Part shown: piece by piece, positions 26,439 through 35,232 of the stretch
Layout of the letters: every line of letters starts with the position of its first letter
How positions within the stretch are numbered: the stretch's first letter is position 1
Source: Lachnospiraceae bacterium
GTDB lineage: Bacteria > Bacillota > Clostridia > Lachnospirales > Lachnospiraceae
Direction of reading: 5' to 3'
DNA length: 64,000 nt
Assembly: GCA_023664345.1 (NCBI GenBank)
Contig: JAMPFQ010000006.1
Coordinates: 1-64,000 of the forward strand
Position numbers and translations under genes: made by a program
The notes under the pieces: model-generated
The model's database searches: none
Told to the model about the DNA's origin: nothing
Seen by the model: only the letters and a program-made list of their open reading frames with translations

Positions 26439-27087
26439 TCCATAGCCCTCCCATATAGATTGCGTTTGCAATTTCAAAATCAATCGGATAATCAATATCC
26501 ACCGCTTCAATCTCATCTACTTCATGAATGTACGGTTTAATGCCTACCCTTCTGTCAAACTTTTTAAAAGTTTCCCTGGTAAACACAAACGCCCCCGACG
26601 CCTCCGCATAGACAGGTTTTAAATCCTGGGTCCGCGGGAAATGCTGAATGTCAAAATTCATTGCACTGCCATCCTGCCATAGAAATTCCTGCATTTTCTT
26701 GGCCAGAAAAGCGGAATCATATTCCCCAGAAGCAACCTTTTCGATGCATGTATCAATGCTTGCACTTCTGGTAAACGGTCCTGTTGCATGGGATACCACA
26801 TAGATATCAGCATCGACCACTTTCATAAATTCCCTGATAATATCATTGCAGTTTGCGGTATCAGCATCCAGACAGACCGGTCTCTGGAGATATTTTACAC
26901 CATCCAGCACATACTCCCTGACATCCGTGCTGCTGCAATAAACAAAAGTCTCATCTATTCTTCCAGCATTCAGGCAGGCTTTTTGGATCAGTGCCATCAG
27001 TGGAGTATGATCGGAAAACCTTTTGACATTTTTACCCGGAACGCGTTCATTATTTAGTTTGATGGGAATCATAGCAACTACTTTCAT
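26419..27087 (-). CDS. CMP-sugar synthetase (acylneuraminate cytidylyltransferase family)
   Basis: It activates a keto-sugar acid with CTP to give a CMP-sugar. The N-terminal motif IPIKLNNERVPGKNVKRF is the nucleotide-binding loop of the family, and a metal-binding Asp region follows (VVDADIYVVSHATGPF). The start at 27087 (MKVVAMIPIK) is favoured because GGAAGG lies 9 bases before it. About 222 residues is normal. A GT52-like transferase that would use a CMP-sugar is encoded downstream of cpsB in the same locus, supporting the assignment. Confidence 0.87.
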   Translation of the reverse strand: MKVVAMIPIKLNNERVPGKNVKRFSDHTPLMALIQKACLNAGRIDETFVYCSSTDVREYVLDGVKYLQRPVCLDADTANCNDIIREFMKVVDADIYVVSHATGPFTRSASIDTCIEKVASGEYDSAFLAKKMQEFLWQDGSAMNFDIQHFPRTQDLKPVYAEASGAFVFTRETFKKFDRRVGIKPYIHEVDEIEAVDIDYPIDFEIANAIYMGGLWNEHSDQ

Positions 27088-27102
27088 TTTGAACATCCTT
27101 CC

Positions 27103-28527
27103 TTATGTAGTCTTTTTTATAAGGCGCAACAGTTTTTCTCTGTTTGCCCACGTCACGATCAAAATAATAACAACTATGAGATACCGCACCACACAACCTT
27201 TGTAAAATAAGCTGCTGACAATCCCCAATGCTGTAAAACCTGTTGCCAACAGGAAAATATGGGGAAGGTTATAGATTTTTTCCCGGATTCCCATTTTGCG
27301 CAATGTATACAGATACATTCCACCATGCATACACGCCAGACATATGTAACTTGCCAAAGTAGTGTATCCCGCTGCCAGGTATCCGAATTTCGGAATGAAC
27401 ATCCAGTTCAGCGCCACATTTAAAACTGCAGCCGTCACGGATGCTGCTACCACTAATTGCTTCTGTTCATAAAAATATGTTATGTTCACAAATACATTGA
27501 ACAGATACATGAGAAAAATGCTGCATGCCACCGGCGGGATAATGTAAACCGCCTCCCGGTACTCATCCGTCCCCAATATCGTAACTGCTTCCGGAGCCAG
27601 CAGGATGAGCAGCAGATTCAATCCGCCTATCAACAATAATGTGGGAAAGACTCCTCCATATATCTCACTGTATTTCTTTTCCTTTAATTTACGGTATGTC
27701 CAAGGTATCATGCTCGACAACAGCGCTGAATTAAACAGTCCCATTGCCTCCGATATCTTATAGGAAAACCCATAAATACCCGCCTGTGACGTGCCACAAA
27801 ATCTTTGGATCATCACGCGGTCCGCCTGCTGCAGGATTCTGGACGAAAGGAAATGCGGGATCAATGGAATATTAAAACACAAAACATATTTCCAAATATC
27901 CTTATTGAAAAAGCACCTGCCCTTTCTCCAGATGTCGGCTGCCAGTACAAGCGTTATCCCCCCCTGTATCATGACTTTTGTCAGCACAGCAGCAAACGCT
28001 TTTTCATCAGATAATGATACCAGCGCAAGCCCCACACCTAAATTCAGCAGACTGTTCAGGATCGTAACGACCACTATACCTTGATATTGATAATCAAACT
28101 TCTTTCTGGCGAACCACAGGTCGATAGCAACTATGAACATGGAATCCAATGCCATTGCTATAATGTATTTACCTGAAAATCCAAATACTTCCTCCCAGAA
28201 GCCAATAGACAGGCCAAATATCATACATGCTGCCGCTGTTAAGGTGCACAGCAGTCCCAAAAATGCCCCTGTCACCTGTTCACGCATTTTTTCATGCCTG
28301 ATCAGACAGTTATGGAAAGCATATGCCGCCAGATTCAGTGTCGTAAATATAAGCACTATGGATTCCCACGATTGGAACAATGTATAGAGACCATATTCTT
28401 CTGTGCTCATCAAACGGACATACAATGGAATCAAAAGCATATTGATGCCCTTTTGTACCACAGAGCAAACCGTATACCAGAAAGATGCTTTTGCAGGATT
28501 GTACGTCCTCTTGCTGTTGTTTTTCAC
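27103..28527 (-). CDS. Polysaccharide flippase (Wzx/MATE-like)
   Basis: This integral membrane protein of ~474 residues has about 12-14 hydrophobic segments and the RLMSTEEYGLYTLFQSWESI pattern near the N-terminus that marks Wzx-type flippases. It moves undecaprenyl-linked repeat units across the membrane. I chose the GTG at 28527 (VKNNSKRTYN), which overlaps the previous stop codon as TAGTG and follows AAAGGA at 8 bases. Confidence 0.9.
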   Translation of the reverse strand: MKNNSKRTYNPAKASFWYTVCSVVQKGINMLLIPLYVRLMSTEEYGLYTLFQSWESIVLIFTTLNLAAYAFHNCLIRHEKMREQVTGAFLGLLCTLTAAACMIFGLSIGFWEEVFGFSGKYIIAMALDSMFIVAIDLWFARKKFDYQYQGIVVVTILNSLLNLGVGLALVSLSDEKAFAAVLTKVMIQGGITLVLAADIWRKGRCFFNKDIWKYVLCFNIPLIPHFLSSRILQQADRVMIQRFCGTSQAGIYGFSYKISEAMGLFNSALLSSMIPWTYRKLKEKKYSEIYGGVFPTLLLIGGLNLLLILLAPEAVTILGTDEYREAVYIIPPVACSIFLMYLFNVFVNITYFYEQKQLVVAASVTAAVLNVALNWMFIPKFGYLAAGYTTLASYICLACMHGGMYLYTLRKMGIREKIYNLPHIFLLATGFTALGIVSSLFYKGCVVRYLIVVIILIVTWANREKLLRLIKKTT

Positions 28528-29816
28528 TATGATAATCCTTTCATTCGGGCATCTATCAGTTCCTTGCTGTGCCTGCCCTCCCCCAGACGCTGATCCCACC
28601 CATGGTTATAATATAGATCCATTAAAAACCTATTATTCTTCAACTTTCTTTTCAGAAAATAGTACATCTTAAAATATAAATTTTTTTTAAGATATACACT
28701 GATCGGAATATGTATCCCGTGCTCTTTCATACTTTTTATAATCTCTGAAGTATAAAACGAATAATCTAATGCCAGTTCTCGAGCAAGTTTTGTACTAAAA
28801 TGCTTTTTATAATCTTCCACATCAAAGACTGCCCCAAACTTGTCCAACTTTCCGATGGCATACAGTTCCGACATTGTTCGAAGGCATTTAGAACAATGCC
28901 CACAATTATCAACCTCTCCACATACAGTCAGTCCCTTTTGTGCCACGGAATCATTCGCTATATACTCAACTTTTTCGACACGACTAACTTCACATCCTGA
29001 TAGATAAAATTTCAACCCATCAGACCCCACAAGTGAAATTGCCAAGGGTGCTTTGATTCTTCCATCTGCATCATCCTCCTTACCTACTGATGCCTTTTCA
29101 GCTGCTGCCCAATAATAAACTCCAAACAGTTTCCGCAGCGCATAAACAAAAGATGCCGTAACTACAAGATCTGCCCCTCTCTGTATTTTTCTGTAAAGAT
29201 TCAACAACGAAACATTAGAATTAACACCGACAAACTGCAATCCCATTTCTTCGGCCAATGGCCGGAATCTTTTCACTTCCTCGTTATACCATTTTGCATC
29301 CAGTTCTTCTGTCATGCCTGCCATTGCTGCACCGCTTAATGCCAGCAAAAGATGTGTGACCCGCTTTGATTCATATGGAATATCCTTGTGTGCCAATACT
29401 GTATAAAAGGAATCCACACCTCCTGAAAAACCTGTTCCAACAACCATTTCAGATTTTATTACTTCTCTTGTCGTTTTCCCATTAAGCTTTATATTGTAGT
29501 ATTCTTTCAATTCGGAAGAAAGGATTGGAATCATATATGTTTCCAACTGATACTTCAGATCCTCCGACATAGGCTCCTCGTATCTGATATCGCACTGCTT
29601 TTCCATTGCAAGTTCCAGCAATGCAAGCACAAAAGGATCGCTTGATTCCGCAGTCAGATACTGTCCCCATTTTTCTTCCACCTCGAAAAAAAGTGTCTTT
29701 TCTATTTTCTCATCTGCAAAGTTCCAGACCGTGTCTGCTTCCAGCCGCATATATCCTTCACTTTTGACAATCCGAGGACTGTTAATCATAATCTCATTTT
29801 TCTTAATCTGTTCCAT
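28527..29816 (-). CDS. PP-loop ATP-pyrophosphatase in the capsule locus
   Basis: This 429-residue soluble protein has a clear PP-loop, GFSGGVDSFYT (SGGxDS), which binds ATP for adenylation chemistry as in asparagine synthetases, QueC and sugar amidotransferases. A cysteine cluster, CGEVDNCGHCSKCLRTM, looks like a zinc site and resembles that of QueC-like enzymes. The C-terminal third is basic and unlike QueC. I chose the ATG at 29816 (MEQIKKNEIM), which follows GGGGGT at 6 bases. It may amidate or thiolate a sugar or linkage of the polymer; the substrate is unknown. Confidence 0.65.
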   Translation of the reverse strand: MEQIKKNEIMINSPRIVKSEGYMRLEADTVWNFADEKIEKTLFFEVEEKWGQYLTAESSDPFVLALLELAMEKQCDIRYEEPMSEDLKYQLETYMIPILSSELKEYYNIKLNGKTTREVIKSEMVVGTGFSGGVDSFYTVLAHKDIPYESKRVTHLLLALSGAAMAGMTEELDAKWYNEEVKRFRPLAEEMGLQFVGVNSNVSLLNLYRKIQRGADLVVTASFVYALRKLFGVYYWAAAEKASVGKEDDADGRIKAPLAISLVGSDGLKFYLSGCEVSRVEKVEYIANDSVAQKGLTVCGEVDNCGHCSKCLRTMSELYAIGKLDKFGAVFDVEDYKKHFSTKLARELALDYSFYTSEIIKSMKEHGIHIPISVYLKKNLYFKMYYFLKRKLKNNRFLMDLYYNHGWDQRLGEGRHSKELIDARMKGLS

Positions 29817-29822
29817 GATTAT

Positions 29823-29883
29823 ACCCCCAGCGTGCTTCAGCACACATACCAATCAATATTTGAAAATTTACTTCCACACTTTC
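29823..29883. repeat. Leader repeat, copy A (upstream of the PP-loop gene)
   Basis: About 53 of 61 bases match 63716-63776, upstream of the GNAT gene. The best-conserved part is ACACATACCRATCAATATTT. On the minus strand the repeat ends in GGGGGT a few bases before the start codon in both places. Confidence 0.75.
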
Positions 29884-29974
29884 ACTCTCATATCTAAAAC
29901 AAAATTTCTGCCACCTGATCTATCTGTTCCGCGACCTTATGGCATAGGCACTATTCTTCTGCCTATTATGTGCT

Positions 29975-32047
29975 TTAAGACATTCCCGGCAGCCAGATCA
30001 TCTCTCCAGACAGTTCATAATGCCTTGGACGCATACCATCCTTAAATTGCGCGATCTGCTCTGTATGAATAGGTTCTATTCCGACCAAATCAAATTGCTG
30101 TATTCCTCTTTTTTGTAAATCTTCACATATATAAAAAAGCATAAAATGATTTGCGCATACTGCCCTGCCTTCTTCAAAACTCATGGCTATGTAATAATAC
30201 GCAAACGAACACTGCAGATACACTACACAGCATGATATGATCTCATTCCTTACATTCTCCACGCGATAACATACAAAGGGACACTGTTCCATCTCAAAAA
30301 GAGCGGAAAGGATTTTCTCGTCTGTTGCCTTAAACCCCTTGGCTCTGGCATGATCCTGGTATAATGTCAAAATATCCTGATAACGCTCGTTGCCGATCAA
30401 CATTCGCAACCCACTTTTCTCCGCAATCCTCAGGTTGCTTCTCCATCTCGCACTTAGTCCTGCCCTGATCTCATCCAATGGTCTGGTCAAATCTATGATT
30501 CCTGACGGAAACCCAAAATAGTTCCAGCACTTCCACCCATGCGCCTGCAGCAACGCCAGACCCGATGGAGAAAACTCTATATTAGGCTCATAGAATATTG
30601 GCCGTTTATATTTCTTTTTTACCAGATCCATAACATATAGCATATTTTCCAGGTTATGATATTCCTTGATAAAAGCAGGCCCCCTTCTTACCCTGACTGC
30701 TACAGGTATATCAGCCACACGTTTTACAAGCGCCTGCAGGATTCCTACCGGATTCCCTGCCTGATCCGTGATGATTGCCCTGTCAGGTCGCCACTTTTGC
30801 GCCTTTTCCTTGGCGTATCCATACTTCCAGTCCTGAGCAACACTTAATAATTCTATTGGCAGATTTCTCTGGATTCCTTTCGCCTCAACATCATCACCTT
30901 TTATCCAGTGCATTGACAATCTCGGGCTGCCTGTCCCACACTTATCAATGACATTCAGGCGCTTTGCCAGCTGCATGGGCTTGATATCCTGATGTATCGG
31001 CAGCACAAGGATATTTCTGGAAAGAATCCTTGCTGTTTCCGCACTTTCCAACCTCTCCACATCCGGATGCAGGTCTGGCCAGAATGTCATGGGAATCCCC
31101 AGTTTATGTATGGTATCAATCACCTTGTCCTTATCAGCTACATTTTCCAGGCTGTAAGCCGCCACATAAGGACAAAAACTCTCTTTCGGCAGCAGGGAAC
31201 AACTTTCCGGCGCAATCCTTGCCATCAGTGCGTTCATCATGCATAGATTTTTTCTTCTCATATAGGCATATTCCTTCAGTTCCTCATAGGAATAACCCAT
31301 AAGCCAGGCCTTCGACTGTTCTGACAGGGATACGCCTGTCTGTGTCTGTTCAGCAGTATCTCCATAATGTTCCGTAAGGCTATAAGTGGACTTTCTGTTT
31401 TTCCTCAGGATCTTCTGGAAAATTTTTTTACATTTCCAAGAAAAGAAAGCGGAAGAATGAACAGGCGTTGATATATCCTTCTCCATAAGTTCCACTATGG
31501 ATCTTGTGCGCTCATCCACAACATTCCATTTGATGATACCACCCTCAGGGATCGGCAGGCTTTTATGCGGACTGAACAGGACAAAATCTCCTCTTTCCCG
31601 CAATATATTTCCACCAAGAAGCATGTGCTCACAATCTTCTATAAATACCGCTTTATTTTTATTGCAGAATTCCCTGGCAGTTCCGGTATCATGAATACTG
31701 CCAAAATAATGAACCTGCAAAAAAATATCGACCTTGTTTTCTTTCGCTTCATTCCTGATCCATTTCCAGTCCGGATCCAGTGTTTTCGTAACCGGGTATC
31801 TCAAAACGGATACAAAGGAAAGCCAAAAAAGGTTTTCTGTTGTCGCGCTGAAAAAATCGGGGAGCCAGATCATGACCTTTTCCTGGCATGCTACCGTCTG
31901 AAACTTCTGAAGAATCAGCCGGATGGATTCTCCGCTTCCGCGCGTCCAGATCATATTTTCATCATTCCAATATGGATCAGATGCTTTTTTCTTTCTGCCT
32001 GTCAGCTGCTTCCATGAGGGAAGCGCATTGTCCGAAATATGATCCAT
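29975..32047 (-). CDS. Fusion of a DegT-like PLP enzyme and a GNAT/FemAB-like acyltransferase
   Basis: The protein has about 690 residues. The first ~390 resemble DegT/DnrJ-type sugar aminotransferases: VHYFGSIHDT, VFIEDCEHML, and the presumed PLP-binding lysine in SPHKSLPIPEGG. The last ~300 resemble FemAB/GNAT acyltransferases (LSARWRSNLRIAEKSG ... YYYIAMSFEEGRAVCANHFM). One protein could thus amino-modify a sugar and then acylate or aminoacylate it. The start at 32047 (MDHISDNALP) follows AAAGGA. The fusion is intact and the gene sits among glycan assembly genes. Confidence 0.7.
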   Translation of the reverse strand: MDHISDNALPSWKQLTGRKKKASDPYWNDENMIWTRGSGESIRLILQKFQTVACQEKVMIWLPDFFSATTENLFWLSFVSVLRYPVTKTLDPDWKWIRNEAKENKVDIFLQVHYFGSIHDTGTAREFCNKNKAVFIEDCEHMLLGGNILRERGDFVLFSPHKSLPIPEGGIIKWNVVDERTRSIVELMEKDISTPVHSSAFFSWKCKKIFQKILRKNRKSTYSLTEHYGDTAEQTQTGVSLSEQSKAWLMGYSYEELKEYAYMRRKNLCMMNALMARIAPESCSLLPKESFCPYVAAYSLENVADKDKVIDTIHKLGIPMTFWPDLHPDVERLESAETARILSRNILVLPIHQDIKPMQLAKRLNVIDKCGTGSPRLSMHWIKGDDVEAKGIQRNLPIELLSVAQDWKYGYAKEKAQKWRPDRAIITDQAGNPVGILQALVKRVADIPVAVRVRRGPAFIKEYHNLENMLYVMDLVKKKYKRPIFYEPNIEFSPSGLALLQAHGWKCWNYFGFPSGIIDLTRPLDEIRAGLSARWRSNLRIAEKSGLRMLIGNERYQDILTLYQDHARAKGFKATDEKILSALFEMEQCPFVCYRVENVRNEIISCCVVYLQCSFAYYYIAMSFEEGRAVCANHFMLFYICEDLQKRGIQQFDLVGIEPIHTEQIAQFKDGMRPRHYELSGEMIWLPGMS

Positions 32048-32051
32048 CACG

Positions 32052-33179
32052 TCATATCCTTTCCATTTGTTCCTTAAATTGATCAAAATCCGATACCATC
32101 TGGATATTCATGCATTTCCCTTTAGAATGCAGCTGCTTTACCACTTCATCCATCTCTGTGATAAGTTCCAGATCAACTTCTTGGTTTTTGCCCCTTACCA
32201 TAGGGGAAAGGAAAAAACCTTTTACATCATCTCCCAATATCGCTGTAGCACTTAGTACGCTGTTAGAACTCAGACTGATAAATATATGCCCTGAAAAGTC
32301 ATGATTAAGTTGAACCACTTCCCAAGGGATAGCCGATTCCCGGCTGACGATCAATCCGTTGTCTTCATATATTGTCCTATCATCACGAGGATGCATTTTT
32401 ACCAGAAGATTCTCCTTTCCCACAAGGTCTGCAATCCTCAGCACGATCTCCGTTTCTCCTACAGGTTTTCCATCAATATCCGTCGAAGTAGCAAAATAGA
32501 TATACTTTTGTGGAAATATATGTTTCTCAGGAATATACACAAAAATGTAATTTAATATATCTCTTAACTTTTGATCTTCCCGGCTCCACGCTGTGATCTG
32601 CCTGCACTCCAATCCATATTCCGCTGGGACACATTCAGGATAATAACAGTAAAACTTATGGTAACATTCTGACATATCTTTACGCGGAATCATCTTCCTC
32701 AGAAGCTTTGTAAGCCAAATTCTCTTACCCGGATTCCGCAGTATGACATCTGCATAACTGCTTATCGCCTCTTCATAAAAGATACATTCTGGTTGCTTAT
32801 TTTTTTCCTGATTCATATCAAAAATGGTATATGTCAAAACCCCATACTGAAAACTGAATATCATGTCATATATCATATCATCCCACAGAAGCGACCTGTA
32901 CTTTTGGTTTTTTCCAAAATTTAATGCCATGACATCAAAAAAATCCCTGATTATGCCTTGTGTGTAAGTATATTCTTTTATCTTCACTTCTTTAACGCGC
33001 CTGAACATATGCAGTTCCTCAAGCTTTTTTGCAACTGCCTCCGTATTGCGAGAGTAGTCCGACAAAAGCAGGTCAACCTCGTATTTTTCTGAATGATCAT
33101 TATCAAAACCACTAATTTTTATTTGGATGGCATTGATCAGCTGCAAATATGTATTGCAGATAAACAATACTTTTTTCAC
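32052..33179 (-). CDS. GT52-like sialyltransferase-family protein
   Basis: This 375-residue protein resembles GT52 and related CMP-sugar transferases. It starts KKVLFICNTYLQLINAIQI and has the conserved KMHPRD and a Ser-rich nucleotide-binding segment FISLSSNSVLSATAILG, equivalent to the HP and S motifs of bacterial sialyltransferases. It would transfer a keto-sugar acid from CMP. This fits the CMP-sugar synthetase in the same locus, though the true donor may not be sialic acid. No signal peptide is seen, as expected for a cytoplasmic enzyme. Confidence 0.7.
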   Translation of the reverse strand: MKKVLFICNTYLQLINAIQIKISGFDNDHSEKYEVDLLLSDYSRNTEAVAKKLEELHMFRRVKEVKIKEYTYTQGIIRDFFDVMALNFGKNQKYRSLLWDDMIYDMIFSFQYGVLTYTIFDMNQEKNKQPECIFYEEAISSYADVILRNPGKRIWLTKLLRKMIPRKDMSECYHKFYCYYPECVPAEYGLECRQITAWSREDQKLRDILNYIFVYIPEKHIFPQKYIYFATSTDIDGKPVGETEIVLRIADLVGKENLLVKMHPRDDRTIYEDNGLIVSRESAIPWEVVQLNHDFSGHIFISLSSNSVLSATAILGDDVKGFFLSPMVRGKNQEVDLELITEMDEVVKQLHSKGKCMNIQMVSDFDQFKEQMERI

Positions 33180-33203
33180 TTTCCATTTACCTCCGGTTTT
33201 TAA

Positions 33204-33989
33204 CTATTTCACCATTTCCCTTGTAAGACAGACGTTAAGTTCACCTCTATCCGACAACTTGCTGAGCCACTCGCACAAATTTTTGAAATCATCATAATCC
33301 CAGCTGAACAGATCCTCGTAAAACGCTTCTCCTCGTTTCAAGATACTGTGGAACATCAATATACAGGAAACAGAATCCCCGCTTTCCATCAGACGTTCTA
33401 TAAAATATCTGACTTCTTTCAATCTGTTATCACGCAATACGGGCACCCTGTACAGCCAGAAAGTATCCTCCCTGTCCAAAACAGATACTTTATTTATCCA
33501 GTAATACAACCAGGGTACATGTATCATTCTGTTAATCCGTCTTACACATCTCCTGAAAAATGTAAATACCTGTTTTCTGTCTCCCAATGCCATGTAAAGT
33601 ATCCCGTTTTTTTTGAACACCTCAACCGCCTGAACCATATTTCCCCTATCAAAAGCCGAACTTGGACTTGCCATCCCTAATGACATATCCGGTTCATGCA
33701 TATATCTGTTCCGTATTTCCTCTATGCCTGTCAGGAGATTCTGAATATCATTATCATGCCTGTGCCCATGACCTGCGATTTCTACCAATGGACTCTGCGC
33801 CAATTCCATTACTTCTTTTTCGGACAATGGCTGCACCCCACAGGGTTTATCACTCTCAGCTATAGTACTGTCGATATATCCAGTGGTGATATTCAATGTA
33901 AATGGCATTCCAAGGGGTTTTAAAATATCCTTATGCACACGGTAGGCATCCCACCTTCCATCATCAAAAGACAACACTAATCTGACCAT
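33204..33989 (-). CDS. NodB-like polysaccharide deacetylase family protein
   Basis: The 261-residue protein has the NodB motif LSFDDG near the start and HGHRHD near residue 75, supplying catalytic Asp and metal-binding His residues. It lacks a signal peptide, so it probably acts in the cytoplasm on a lipid-linked or nucleotide-linked sugar instead of the finished polymer. It is encoded between the polymerase and the GT52-like transferase. Confidence 0.8.
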   Translation of the reverse strand: MVRLVLSFDDGRWDAYRVHKDILKPLGMPFTLNITTGYIDSTIAESDKPCGVQPLSEKEVMELAQSPLVEIAGHGHRHDNDIQNLLTGIEEIRNRYMHEPDMSLGMASPSSAFDRGNMVQAVEVFKKNGILYMALGDRKQVFTFFRRCVRRINRMIHVPWLYYWINKVSVLDREDTFWLYRVPVLRDNRLKEVRYFIERLMESGDSVSCILMFHSILKRGEAFYEDLFSWDYDDFKNLCEWLSKLSDRGELNVCLTREMVK

Positions 33990-33999
33990 ATCATCCTCC

Positions 34000-35181
34000 T
34001 CATATATTTCTTATACTTTTTTCTTCCATCCTGTTTCTGCCAGATAAAACAAAATAGAACGCAAGCACTAAGAACATTAACGGATCTTTCAGAGTCGTCT
34101 GAAAGAATCCTTGAAATGCATAGAGAAGCAGAAACATCCCACAGGGATCTGAAAATCTGTTTTTTAACTGTCTACACACAAGTTTAAATATTCCCCCTAT
34201 AAGCATAGAAAATCCTACTATGTTATTTTCCAAAAGACATTGTAAATAAATATTATGTACATTTGACTCTGAACGATGAAGATTGTATGCACTGCTCAGA
34301 AAATCCATCGCATTACCACACCCTACACCCAATGGATTATCAAAAATTCCCCTTAAGGAAGCTTCCCACATAATCAGCCTTGCACGACTGCCAGCCTCGT
34401 TGCCTATATTAGAAAATCTTTTCAAAACATTATCCAGCAACCCTATACTATATGAAACAGAAAATATCATCCCCACCAAAACCAACACTACCAGAATCCG
34501 TTTGAATAATTGCTGCCGGTTATCTTGATACAGATATATAAGAATCAGCAATACATTAAGCATCATTCCTGTTCTGGATATATACACTACCGACAGCAAA
34601 CTGGAAAACAACCAATATTTATATTTCCACTTATCCCTGAAAAACACACCAAACATAGCCATCCAAGTAGCTTCCAGATTAACGCCGCCCCCAAAAAAAA
34701 CTGTAATAGTGGGGTGTGCCCATCCATTTCTTAATGCCCTCACAATATCCTGCATATGAATCAATATATTACTCATGATCAAAACCGCTACTACAAGTGC
34801 AACTGATTCAAATATGCGTTTTATCACTTTTTCATCGATACAGTCAGACAGACCTGCAACACACGCCATGATAACGATTCCGTATACAGTAGAAATATAT
34901 CCGGAATTTACGCCATATTTAGACAAATTTATCAGCCAGATCAACGTCATCTCAATAAAAAAGAGGAAGACATAAATATATCCTTTAGGAAATTTCCATT
35001 CTTTCCTGCTTAACGCAAGCAATATGAGAAATATGGCTAAAATATTATGTATATGCAGACTGGAATTAGTACCTTTCAACCTCAAGAACAAATCAGCATC
35101 AAGTCCCGTAAAGCAATTAGTAAAAATCCACAGCCAAAGCACGAAATAAACAATTCCATTTAATTTTATTTTCAGCCTCAA
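34000..35181 (-). CDS. O-antigen/capsule polymerase (Wzy-like)
   Basis: This 393-residue protein has about ten hydrophobic segments and a large polar loop (residues ~270-310, LIMWEASLRGIFDNPLGVGC) typical of Wzy/O-antigen ligase family proteins. Wzy joins flipped repeat units outside the membrane. Sequence identity in this family is low, so the assignment rests on topology, the loop motif and the Wzx gene in the same locus. Confidence 0.8.
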   Translation of the reverse strand: MRLKIKLNGIVYFVLWLWIFTNCFTGLDADLFLRLKGTNSSLHIHNILAIFLILLALSRKEWKFPKGYIYVFLFFIEMTLIWLINLSKYGVNSGYISTVYGIVIMACVAGLSDCIDEKVIKRIFESVALVVAVLIMSNILIHMQDIVRALRNGWAHPTITVFFGGGVNLEATWMAMFGVFFRDKWKYKYWLFSSLLSVVYISRTGMMLNVLLILIYLYQDNRQQLFKRILVVLVLVGMIFSVSYSIGLLDNVLKRFSNIGNEAGSRARLIMWEASLRGIFDNPLGVGCGNAMDFLSSAYNLHRSESNVHNIYLQCLLENNIVGFSMLIGGIFKLVCRQLKNRFSDPCGMFLLLYAFQGFFQTTLKDPLMFLVLAFYFVLSGRNRMEEKSIRNI

Positions 35182-35232
35182 AAATTGATCCGTCCTTTCA
35201 TTTCCTGTTCATTACAGATCCAATATGTGTTT

